Part shown: positions 1 to 5,508 of the stretch, piece after piece | Layout: each line of letters opens with the position of its first letter | Position numbering within the stretch: the first letter of the stretch is position 1 | Origin: an uncultured Alphaproteobacteria bacterium | Lineage (GTDB): Bacteria; Pseudomonadota; Alphaproteobacteria; RF32; CAG-239 | Direction of reading: 5' to 3' | Length of the DNA stretch: 5,508 bases | Assembly: GCA_944392285.1 (NCBI GenBank) | Contig: CALXWF010000086.1 | Coordinates: 1-5,508 of the forward strand | Program-made: the position numbers and the translations under genes | The notes under the pieces: generated by a model | Seen by the model: only the letters and a program-made list of their open reading frames with translations | Databases searched by the model: none | What the model was told of the DNA's origin: nothing

Positions 1-1
1 T

Positions 2-1174
2 TTAATGATGGACTCCTTTGGCATTGGCGCTGCCGCCGACGCCGCAAAATATAACAATACGGGCGTTGACACCTTAGGCCATATTGCCAAAACCTGCCCC
101 GATTTGCAAATTCCAAACTTGGGCGGCCTTGGTCTGTTTAAGGCCTATAAGGCCTCAACCGGCAAAGACCTTCCCTTAGCAACGGCAGAAGCAAGCACCT
201 TGCCGCCGTCAAAATACGGCTATATGTCTGAAATCAGCCTTGACAAAGACACCACTTCCGGCCACTGGGAATTAATGGGGGCGCCGGTTTTAAAACCTTG
301 GGGGCATTTTAAGCCGGACTATCCGTCTTTTCCGCAAGAGCTGATTGAAAAAATTGTCAGCGAAAGCAAAATTCCTGGGATTCTCGGCAATTTGGCGGCC
401 AGCGGCACCGAGATTATTCAAGTCCACGGCGAGGAGCATATAAAGAGCGGCAAACCGATTTTTTACACCTCGGCCGACAGCAACATTCAAATCGCCGCCC
501 ATGAAAAATATTTTGGCCTTGAAAAACTGTATAATCTTTGTGAAATTGCTTTCAAACACGCCGCGCCTTATAATATTGCACGCATCATTGCGCGGCCGTT
601 TATCGGCGAAAAGAAAGGCGAATTCACCCGCACCAAAAACCGCCATGACTATTCGGTAAAACCTTTAATGACAACGGTTTTGGATAAAAACTGCGCGGCC
701 GGCAACAAGGTTATCGGCATTGGCAAAATCCGCGATATTTTTGCCGCTCAAGGCATCAGCGAACATCACCCGGCCAGCGGACTGGAAGAAATTTGGAACA
801 CCACGCTCAATCAAGTCAAAACCGCACCGGACAACAGCATTATTTTCCCTAATTTTGTAGATTTTGACATGCTTTGGGGACATCGCCGCGATGTTAATGG
901 CTATGCGCAAGGGCTTGAATATTTTGACTCACGCCTGCCGGAGCTTTTTGCCCTTTTAAGAGAAGATGACCTTGTTTTCATTACCGCCGACCACGGCAAC
1001 GACCCAACAGCCCAAGGCACCGACCACACGCGCGAGAATGTTCCGATTCTCATGTTTGGCAAAAAAGTAAAACCGCAAGATATCGGACATCGCCAAACTT
1101 TTGCCGACCTTGGTCAAACCATTGCCGAGAGGTTGGAGCTTTCACCCATGGAATATGGCAAATCTTTTCTGTAA
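2..1174 (+). CDS. deoB: Phosphopentomutase DeoB, 5'-truncated by the window edge
   Basis: This enzyme interconverts ribose 1-phosphate and ribose 5-phosphate, and the deoxy forms, in the cytoplasm, linking nucleoside salvage to the pentose phosphate pathway. Numbering from the methionine at base 5, the protein shows the alkaline-phosphatase-superfamily metal sites known from Bacillus cereus DeoB. These are D3 in MDSFGIG, D288 and H293 in VDFDMLWGHRRD, D329 and H330 in TADHGND, and H341 in TDHTRE. T83 in KDTTSGHWE matches the phosphorylated catalytic threonine (Thr85). The cap-domain signature FTRTKNRHDY is at 207-216. The first metal aspartate is normally near residue 13 and the frame is open back to base 2 with a leucine codon, so about ten N-terminal residues lie outside the window. 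The ATG at base 5 is not the true start. The C-terminus (EYGKSFL) is complete. No other gene of a deo operon is visible downstream. Confidence 0.97.
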   Translation, partial: LMMDSFGIGAAADAAKYNNTGVDTLGHIAKTCPDLQIPNLGGLGLFKAYKASTGKDLPLATAEASTLPPSKYGYMSEISLDKDTTSGHWELMGAPVLKPWGHFKPDYPSFPQELIEKIVSESKIPGILGNLAASGTEIIQVHGEEHIKSGKPIFYTSADSNIQIAAHEKYFGLEKLYNLCEIAFKHAAPYNIARIIARPFIGEKKGEFTRTKNRHDYSVKPLMTTVLDKNCAAGNKVIGIGKIRDIFAAQGISEHHPASGLEEIWNTTLNQVKTAPDNSIIFPNFVDFDMLWGHRRDVNGYAQGLEYFDSRLPELFALLREDDLVFITADHGNDPTAQGTDHTRENVPILMFGKKVKPQDIGHRQTFADLGQTIAERLELSPMEYGKSFL

Positions 1175-1183
1175 GAGAGGGCG

Positions 1184-1200
1184 GACAAATTTTGTCTTTT
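1184..1200 (+). terminator. Short AT-rich inverted repeat plus T-run after deoB, possible weak terminator
   Basis: GACAAA and TTTGTC form a perfect inverted repeat around one central base at 1184-1196, followed directly by TTTT. As RNA it would be a five-pair stem with a three-base loop. It sits ten bases after the deoB stop, where a terminator would be expected, but the stem has only two G-C pairs and the T-run is short. It could equally be an operator next to the promoter that follows, or chance. Confidence 0.25.
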
Positions 1201-1224
1201 CATTTATGGGAAAGCTGTTATAAT
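1197..1224 (+). promoter_or_regulatory. Extended -10 promoter for the djlA-like operon
   Basis: A perfect TATAAT lies at 1219-1224, preceded by TG one base upstream (1216-1217), giving the extended -10 form TGnTATAAT. The best -35 match is TTTTCA at 1197-1202, four of six to TTGACA, with a 16-base spacer. An extended -10 can work with a weak -35. Transcription would begin near 1231, leaving a leader of about 30 bases before the ATG at 1261. The leader has no strong Shine-Dalgarno sequence. The location between deoB and a tightly coupled operon fits a real promoter, though this is prediction only. Confidence 0.6.
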
Positions 1225-1260
1225 CGGAAAAGTTTTTAACAAAACGGGTTAAAGTTTTAA

Positions 1261-2436
1261 ATGTCTCCGCTCGGAAAGTTTACATTTGCGCTCTTGGGGC
1301 TGCGTTTTTTCGGTGCCGACGGCTTTTTTTTAGGCATGCTGCTCGGACATCTGTTAATAGACCGCACCGTCATTATCAAGCGTATTGAGCTTTGGCAACA
1401 CCAAATAGATGACAACATTCGCCTTTTGTTGCCTTATCGTTGGTATAGATACTACAATCGGTTAGACGGCAACTTTTGGGGCAAAATCTGGGGAGCTGTT
1501 TTAGGCGGACTGCTCTATGGTTTTAACGGTTTTATCTTTTTGTTTATTGTCGGGCATTTTGCTTTTGACACCCCCAACAGCCGGCATGCCAAAAAATTTC
1601 GCAAAGATTTTGACATTTTTTGGAACCGCCATTGGTGCAAAATTTTAGGCGGCATCATCGGGTTTATCTTACACAGCCGTGTTTTACTCTTTAGCGGTAT
1701 CATTATTGGTTTTTTCTTAGACAATTTTCGCTTAGAGCGCAGTTTTTATAAAGGTTTCGGCTTGGGTTGGCTCTCCAAATTTTGGCGCAAGATAAGCCCG
1801 CTCAAGTTGGCGCTTCACTCCAAAGAGGCGCGCAAAGTCAGTTTTATTCAGGCCATTGCGGGGTTAGCAGCTAAAGTTGCCAAATCTGACGGTCCGGTCA
1901 ATGAAAGTGAGATTAGGGTTTTTAAGAAGATTTTTGAAATTCCGGCAGATGAAAACTCCAAAGTCGGCAAAATCTTTAACAAAGCCAAACAATCTGCCGA
2001 GGACTATAAACCCTATGTTGACCAATTAAAAATCCTCTCCGAAGGTGATTTGAACCTTAAAGAAACTATTATTGAAAACCTGTTCAAAATTGTTGTGGCT
2101 GATGGGCCGATAACCCCGGCAGAAAATAAGATTATGGAAAAAATTGCCCGCAAACTCGGAGTACCGCAAGGCAATTTTGAGATATTGCGCCGCCGTTTTG
2201 AACCGACTTGCGGCCCTCAAGGCAACTTGCAAGATGACTATGGCATCCTCGGGGTTTTTTGCAACGCCAGTGATGCAGAAATTAAAAACCGCTGGAAAAA
2301 GCTGATTGTTCAATATCATCCGGACCGTTTGCAAGCCAGAGGTGCCAGCGCCGAAGAAATCAAAGCCGCCACTCAAAAGATGGCCGAAATCAACAATGCC
2401 TACCAAAACATTATGAAAAGCCGAAAGATAGCCTGA
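1261..2436 (+). CDS. djlA: DjlA-like membrane-anchored TerB/J-domain co-chaperone
   Basis: Three parts are visible. Residues 5-155 hold three glycine-rich hydrophobic segments (about 5-34, 74-103 and 126-154). Residues about 190-315 form an all-helical TerB-like domain with two matching helix pairs centred on KSDGPVNESE (208-217) and VADGPITPAE (279-288). Residues about 325-391 are a J-domain with the invariant HPD at 353-355 and the DjlA-style end QKMAEINNAYQNI. J-domains stimulate the ATPase of DnaK; DjlA is an inner-membrane protein with its J-domain in the cytoplasm. E. coli DjlA is about 270 residues with one membrane segment, so this 391-residue protein is enlarged at the N-terminus. 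The start is secure because an in-frame TAA immediately precedes the ATG, although the ribosome-binding site is weak. The stop overlaps the next ATG by one base (TGATG). The symbol is used in the family sense. Confidence 0.88.
   Translation: MSPLGKFTFALLGLRFFGADGFFLGMLLGHLLIDRTVIIKRIELWQHQIDDNIRLLLPYRWYRYYNRLDGNFWGKIWGAVLGGLLYGFNGFIFLFIVGHFAFDTPNSRHAKKFRKDFDIFWNRHWCKILGGIIGFILHSRVLLFSGIIIGFFLDNFRLERSFYKGFGLGWLSKFWRKISPLKLALHSKEARKVSFIQAIAGLAAKVAKSDGPVNESEIRVFKKIFEIPADENSKVGKIFNKAKQSAEDYKPYVDQLKILSEGDLNLKETIIENLFKIVVADGPITPAENKIMEKIARKLGVPQGNFEILRRRFEPTCGPQGNLQDDYGILGVFCNASDAEIKNRWKKLIVQYHPDRLQARGASAEEIKAATQKMAEINNAYQNIMKSRKIA
1273..1722 (+). repeat. Three degenerate copies of a glycine-rich membrane module within the djlA-like gene
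   Basis: At protein level the segments at residues 5-34, 74-103 and 126-154 (bases 1273-1362, 1480-1569 and 1636-1722) align. Each has a lysine at its start (K6, K75, K127) and a glycine exactly 23 residues later (G29, G98, G150). Copies 1 and 2 also share GK at the start, GF in the middle, and GH followed four residues on by D. Copy 3 is more diverged and one residue shorter before its final D. The pattern resembles the single glycine-rich N-terminal membrane segment of E. coli DjlA. The copies are not obviously repeated at DNA level, so any duplication would be old. Confidence 0.6.
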
Positions 2437-3890
2437 TGCCTGCAGATATAAAAATTATCCTAACCACGGTCAACGCCCGCTATTCTCACACATCTTTCGG
2501 TCAAAGATATCTCAAAGCCAACCTTAAAGAGTTTGAGGACGCTTGCCAAATTATTGAATATAGCCGCGATGACAACATTAATGACATTGCCGAAGCTCTG
2601 ATAAACCAAAAAGCCGACATTATCGGCTTTGGTTGTTATATATGGAACATTGAGAGCATTGTCCGCATTGCCGAAATTATCAAAGCCGTCAGCCCTGAAA
2701 CGATTCTTGTCTTCGGCGGGCCGGAGGTTTCATATCAATATGAAGAATTTTTGCCGCATTGCGACTACCTTATCCGCGGCGAAGGAGAGCTTGCCCTTTA
2801 TCATTTGGTTCAAAAAATAAGCCAAGGAGAGCGCCCTGAAACCAAAGTGCTTGAGGAACCGATTTGTGATTTGACGCAGCTTAAAATGCCCTATTATCTT
2901 TATAGCGATGAAGATATAAAAAACCGCCTGATATATGTTGAAGCTACCCGCGGTTGTCCGTTTACCTGTGAATTTTGTTTATCATCTTTATCCAAGGGCG
3001 TGCGGGAGTTTGATTTAGATAAATTTTTGGCCGAGATGGAAATTTTAATCCAGCGCGGTGTTAAACAATTCAAATTTGTTGACCGCACTTTTAACCTTAA
3101 ATTTGCCAATGTCAAAAAGATTTTAGATTTTTTCAAAACCCGTTGGCAGGAAGGCATGTTGCTTCATTTTGAGATCTTTCCCGACCGCCTCAGCCCGCAA
3201 ATGTTGGAAGAAATTAAAAACTTTCCCGCCCATGGTTTGCATTTGGAGGCCGGTGTCCAAAGTTTTGATGACAAAGCCTTAAACGCCATTTCACGCAAAC
3301 AAAGCGAGACACGCACGCTTGAGGTCTTGCGCTTTATTCGGGAAGAAACCGGCGCCGTCATTCATGCTGATTTGGTGGCCGGCATTCCTCATGCGGATTT
3401 GGCAACTTTTGCCGCCGATTTTGACAAATTATTATCCGTCCGCCCGCAAGAGCTTCAGGTCGGAATTTTGAAAAAATTGCGAGGCGCGCCGATTGCCCGC
3501 CATGACAAAACCAGCAAAATGATTTATTCCAAATATCCGCCTTATGAAGTGATGCAAACGGCAGACATGAGCTATGCCGATGTCCAGTTAATTAAACGCG
3601 TGGCTCGCTATTTTGACATTTTTTATAATGCTGAGAATTTTCCCGCCACCGCACCGCTGATTGCGCAAACCGACAGCTCGGCCTTTTGGGCTTGGGCAAA
3701 GTTTTCACAATTTATTTGGGAAACCTACCAACAAACTTATAAAATTTCCATTGCCCGCCAAACACAAATGCTTTTTGCCTATCTGAGCCGTTTTTTGGAT
3801 AAGAGCACCGTCGCGCGAGCTTTATTTGCCGATTATCAGCGCAAAGTCGGACGCAAAGACAATATTGATTATATTAAGGAGTTGTTATAA
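2436..3890 (+). CDS. B12-binding-type radical SAM protein with DUF4080-like C-terminus, substrate unknown
   Basis: The N-terminal 130 residues resemble a cobalamin-binding Rossmann domain, with the family opening TTVNARYSHTSFGQRYLKANL-like at 10-30, IIGFGCYIWN (62-71) and FGGPEVS (93-99). The radical SAM core follows at about 165-360. Its cluster motif is CxxxCxxC with C174, C178 and C181, which ligate the [4Fe-4S] cluster that cleaves S-adenosylmethionine. Later core strands include FKFVDRTFN (212-220), HLEAGVQSF (269-277) and LQVGILKKLRGAP (340-352). The last 110 residues, rich in aromatics, match my recollection of the DUF4080 tail. The usual B12 histidine motif DxHxxG is not visible, so cobalamin binding is not proven. 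Relatives include methyltransferases and ring-modifying enzymes, but I know of no established reaction for this subgroup. It overlaps both neighbours by one base and lies between a co-chaperone and an amidase, giving no direct substrate clue. Confidence 0.9.
   Translation: MPADIKIILTTVNARYSHTSFGQRYLKANLKEFEDACQIIEYSRDDNINDIAEALINQKADIIGFGCYIWNIESIVRIAEIIKAVSPETILVFGGPEVSYQYEEFLPHCDYLIRGEGELALYHLVQKISQGERPETKVLEEPICDLTQLKMPYYLYSDEDIKNRLIYVEATRGCPFTCEFCLSSLSKGVREFDLDKFLAEMEILIQRGVKQFKFVDRTFNLKFANVKKILDFFKTRWQEGMLLHFEIFPDRLSPQMLEEIKNFPAHGLHLEAGVQSFDDKALNAISRKQSETRTLEVLRFIREETGAVIHADLVAGIPHADLATFAADFDKLLSVRPQELQVGILKKLRGAPIARHDKTSKMIYSKYPPYEVMQTADMSYADVQLIKRVARYFDIFYNAENFPATAPLIAQTDSSAFWAWAKFSQFIWETYQQTYKISIARQTQMLFAYLSRFLDKSTVARALFADYQRKVGRKDNIDYIKELL
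3876..3881 (+). promoter_or_regulatory. Strong ribosome-binding site for the amidase gene
   Basis: AAGGAG lies eight bases before the ATG at 3890, inside the last codons of the radical SAM gene. It is the only strong Shine-Dalgarno sequence I see in the operon. It fixes the amidase start and suggests independent ribosome loading in addition to TAATG coupling. Confidence 0.8.
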
Positions 3891-4627
3891 TGAAAGAACA
3901 ACTTTTGCCCTATGCCTCGCCAAGACAAACTGCCATAGACATGTTGGTTTTTCATTGCAGTGCCTATGATGTTGCCACCCAAATCCATTGGATGCACGAA
4001 TATAAAGTCAGCGCCCATTATATTATAGATGAAAAAGGTGAAATTTGGCGCCTGGTTCCCGAAACACAAGCAGCCTACCATGCGGGGATTGGCTATTGGC
4101 GGGGTGAAGAAGCCAGTATCAACCAACGTTCCGTCGGCATCGAGTTGGTCAATTACAGCCTTGGCCAACAGCCCTACGCGATTGAACAGATTGAGGCTTT
4201 AATAAAATTAAGCAAAGAAATAATCAAACGTTACCGGATTCCCGCCGTTAATATTGTCGGTCATTCAGATGTTGCCCCCCAACGCAAAGCCGACCCCGGC
4301 AGAGCTTTTCCGTGGCAATATTTGGCAGAAAAAGGCATTGGCCTTTGGCCGAAAACCCAAGCTGAAATGCGCCCAAAAAATGAAATTGACATTTCCAAAC
4401 TCTTGGCAGAAATCGGCTATGATACACGCAGCCCGGAAGCCGTTATAGCCTCGGCTTGGGCATTTTGCCGTCGTTTTTGCCCCGAACTGGTCGGTATGGA
4501 TAAAGATATTATGCACTTGGTTGACAATGTTGTTCCTCAAACAAACGACTTTATGTCAGATTCCCGCTTCCTCTCCTGCCTGAATACTGTTGCAGAAATT
4601 TATAACAAAACAACTAGTAATAAATAA
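3890..4627 (+). CDS. N-acetylmuramoyl-L-alanine amidase (Amidase_2, AmpD/AmiD type) with C-terminal peptidoglycan-binding-like region
   Basis: This is a zinc amidase that cleaves the bond between N-acetylmuramic acid and L-alanine of the peptide stem. The expected zinc ligands are H22 (VFHCSA), H125 (VGHSD) and D135 (KADPG). E85 in VGIELVN is the likely catalytic glutamate, and K133 sits two residues before the zinc aspartate as in AmpD. Supporting motifs are VSAHYIID (40-47), YHAGIGYWRG (63-72) and the FPW/GIGLWP segment around 140-154, which looks more like AmiD than AmpD. Residues about 167-200 (ISKLLAEIGYDT, then AFCRRFCPELVG) resemble a short PG_binding_1 helix bundle. No signal peptide or lipobox is visible, so sequence alone suggests the cytoplasm and a role in recycling muropeptides, unlike the AmiD lipoprotein. 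It overlaps the preceding stop by one base (TAATG) and has a strong AAGGAG. The end falls 40 bases before the dipeptidase start. Confidence 0.93.
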   Translation: MKEQLLPYASPRQTAIDMLVFHCSAYDVATQIHWMHEYKVSAHYIIDEKGEIWRLVPETQAAYHAGIGYWRGEEASINQRSVGIELVNYSLGQQPYAIEQIEALIKLSKEIIKRYRIPAVNIVGHSDVAPQRKADPGRAFPWQYLAEKGIGLWPKTQAEMRPKNEIDISKLLAEIGYDTRSPEAVIASAWAFCRRFCPELVGMDKDIMHLVDNVVPQTNDFMSDSRFLSCLNTVAEIYNKTTSNK

Positions 4628-4667
4628 GGGTATACGCATTAAGATTATAAAGAAAGATTTATGTCTT

Positions 4668-5372
4668 ATGAAAAATACAAAAATAATATCCAAAGCTAAA
4701 TATCTTTTGTGGAAAATGGGAATAAGAAAAACCATCCCGGGGACAATCATTAATAATATTCCAATCAAAGAAAACAATGATCCTTTGGTAAATATATCCT
4801 GCGATAAGTCTTTTTTCTTTTCACCTACGCTTGAAAAGCAAAAGAAAACCTTAGTCAGACATACTGTATATCAGCGCCTAAAAGAAGCACAGAAACTTTT
4901 ACCCCCCGGAATTCATTTTAAAATTTTTTCTGCTTACAGATCTTTAGAACAACAGCAAAAACGTTGGGATTATCTTTATCAAAAAAATAAAAAAGATTTT
5001 CCTAATTTAAGTGAAGAAGAAACCATTAACAAGATGCAAAGCCAGATTGCCAACCCGCAAGCCGGCTTCGGCGGTCATCAAACCGGTGGCGCTGTTGATA
5101 TCAGCCTTTGTAACGATCAAGGACAAGATTTAGATATGGGAACAGCCTATGGTGAACACAACCACACCACATTTACACAGAATAAAAACTTAAATAAAGA
5201 ACAGCAACAAAATCGTAAAATTCTTTTCGACGCAATGACAACGGCGGGTTTTACCAACTATCCGGCCGAATGGTGGCATTATTCTTACGGCGACAGGATG
5301 TGGGCAGCATACAGCCGTAATAAAATAAGCTTTTATAACTTAGTGGATGAAAACTATGGAAGTAGAGACTGA
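4668..5372 (+). CDS. D-alanyl-D-alanine dipeptidase, VanX/DdpX type (peptidase M15)
   Basis: This is a zinc dipeptidase expected to hydrolyse D-Ala-D-Ala. From the chosen start the protein has 234 residues, within the family range (VanX is 202). Zinc ligands are H137 and D144 in GHQTGGAVD, and H204 in EWWH, with E201 as catalytic base. R91 in SAYRSLEQQ matches the active-site arginine of VanX. The stretch PAEWWHYSYGDRMWA is typical of proteobacterial members. The frame is open back to an ATG at 4590, but that start would overlap the amidase gene by 38 bases and add 26 lysine/isoleucine-rich residues with no family counterpart. The ATG at 4668, with purine-rich AAAGAAAGA about ten bases upstream, is preferred; the site is weak. 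No signal peptide is evident. Bases 4621-5040 are only about 30% GC by hand count, unlike the neighbours. No vanH, vanA or vanRS partner is in the window, so glycopeptide resistance is not implied. Confidence 0.92.
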   Translation: MKNTKIISKAKYLLWKMGIRKTIPGTIINNIPIKENNDPLVNISCDKSFFFSPTLEKQKKTLVRHTVYQRLKEAQKLLPPGIHFKIFSAYRSLEQQQKRWDYLYQKNKKDFPNLSEEETINKMQSQIANPQAGFGGHQTGGAVDISLCNDQGQDLDMGTAYGEHNHTTFTQNKNLNKEQQQNRKILFDAMTTAGFTNYPAEWWHYSYGDRMWAAYSRNKISFYNLVDENYGSRD

Positions 5373-5449
5373 CAGAATTTCAAATTGCTCTAATAGATAA
5401 TTGTACAAGATTTAAAGCTCGGATAGCGTGCGTGAATAATAGGATTTAA

Positions 5450-5500
5450 GGAAGCCGGAGCGTGAGCGTACATAGAAGTACGTGACCGGTCCGGCTTTCC
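5450..5500. repeat. Long imperfect hairpin in the 3' intergenic region
   Basis: Outer arms GGAAGCCGGA (5450-5459) and TCCGGCTTTCC (5490-5500) are complementary except for one bulged T. Inside, 5461-5462 pairs with 5487-5488. An internal loop of TGA facing TGAC-side bases can form tandem G-A and A-G pairs (5464-5465 with 5484-5485). Then G-T and CGTAC (5467-5471) pair with GTACG (5478-5482) around the six-base loop ATAGAA. All parts are in one register. No T-run follows, so it is not a classic terminator. It may be a REP-like palindromic repeat or an RNA structural element. The remaining intergenic bases 5373-5449 are AT-rich and show nothing else I can support. Confidence 0.55.
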
Positions 5501-5508
5501 GCAAAATC

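Noticed and set aside
290..910. Two reverse-strand open frames inside deoB
   Set aside because: They lie wholly within a clearly functional gene, encode no recognisable domain and have no promoter or ribosome-binding site; they are by-products of deoB codon use.
3869..4168. Reverse-strand open frame of 99 codons over the amidase start
   Set aside because: It is antisense to the conserved zinc-ligand region of the amidase and its product resembles nothing I recognise.
4590..4667. Upstream ATG extending the dipeptidase by 26 residues
   Set aside because: It would begin inside the amidase gene with a 38-base overlap and add a lysine/isoleucine-rich segment not expected for the family; the ATG at 4668 with a purine-rich stretch ahead of it is more likely.
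4628..4667. Possible promoter with TATAAA at 4646-4651 before the dipeptidase
   Set aside because: The hexamer is in a 22% GC stretch where such matches arise easily, and no acceptable -35 lies 16-18 bases upstream.
4668..5372. A vancomycin resistance cluster suggested by the VanX-like gene
   Set aside because: There is no vanH, vanA or vanS/vanR partner nearby, and VanX/DdpX-type dipeptidases are common in Gram-negative bacteria with roles unrelated to resistance.
5373..5449. tRNA or small RNA gene in the 3' intergenic stretch
   Set aside because: No cloverleaf, TTCGA-type T-loop or CCA-like end is visible; short palindromes such as TTGTACAA at 5401-5408 are too small to interpret.

Overview
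The window looks like ordinary chromosomal sequence from a Gram-negative bacterium, most likely an alphaproteobacterium of moderate GC. Hand-counted sample lines of the first four genes run about 45-50% GC. The lineage is inferred from the DjlA-like co-chaperone and the alphaproteobacterial style of the AmpD/AmiD-type amidase; no rRNA or other marker gene is present to prove it. All five genes are on the + strand and densely packed. No IS element, CRISPR array, tRNA, rRNA or phage gene is visible.

Layout. (1) Positions 2-1174 hold the phosphopentomutase gene deoB, which lacks about its first ten codons because the window opens inside it. (2) A gap of 86 bases carries a small inverted repeat and a good extended -10 promoter. 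(3) Positions 1261-4627 form a tight three-gene operon. It encodes a membrane-anchored TerB/J-domain co-chaperone of the DjlA type, a B12-binding-type radical SAM protein with a DUF4080-like tail and unknown substrate, and a zinc N-acetylmuramoyl-L-alanine amidase. Both junctions are one-base stop/start overlaps (TGATG and TAATG), so the three are probably translated in a coupled way. (4) Positions 4668-5372 hold a VanX/DdpX-type D-Ala-D-Ala dipeptidase. Its first half is markedly AT-richer than everything upstream. (5) The last 136 bases are non-coding and end in a long imperfect hairpin.

How the genes fit together. The amidase removes stem peptides from muropeptides and the dipeptidase hydrolyses D-Ala-D-Ala, so the right half of the window has a peptidoglycan turnover or recycling theme. 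DjlA-type proteins sit at the inner membrane, where they present clients to DnaK, and in E. coli they are linked to envelope stress signalling. An envelope theme for the operon is therefore plausible but inferred. deoB (nucleoside and pentose-phosphate salvage) appears unrelated and is separated by its own gap and promoter.

I see no convincing undescribed multi-gene system. The points most worth a second look are a three-fold repeat of the glycine-rich membrane module in the DjlA-like protein, the uncharacterised radical SAM enzyme lodged between co-chaperone and amidase, the compositional break at the dipeptidase gene, and the terminal hairpin.
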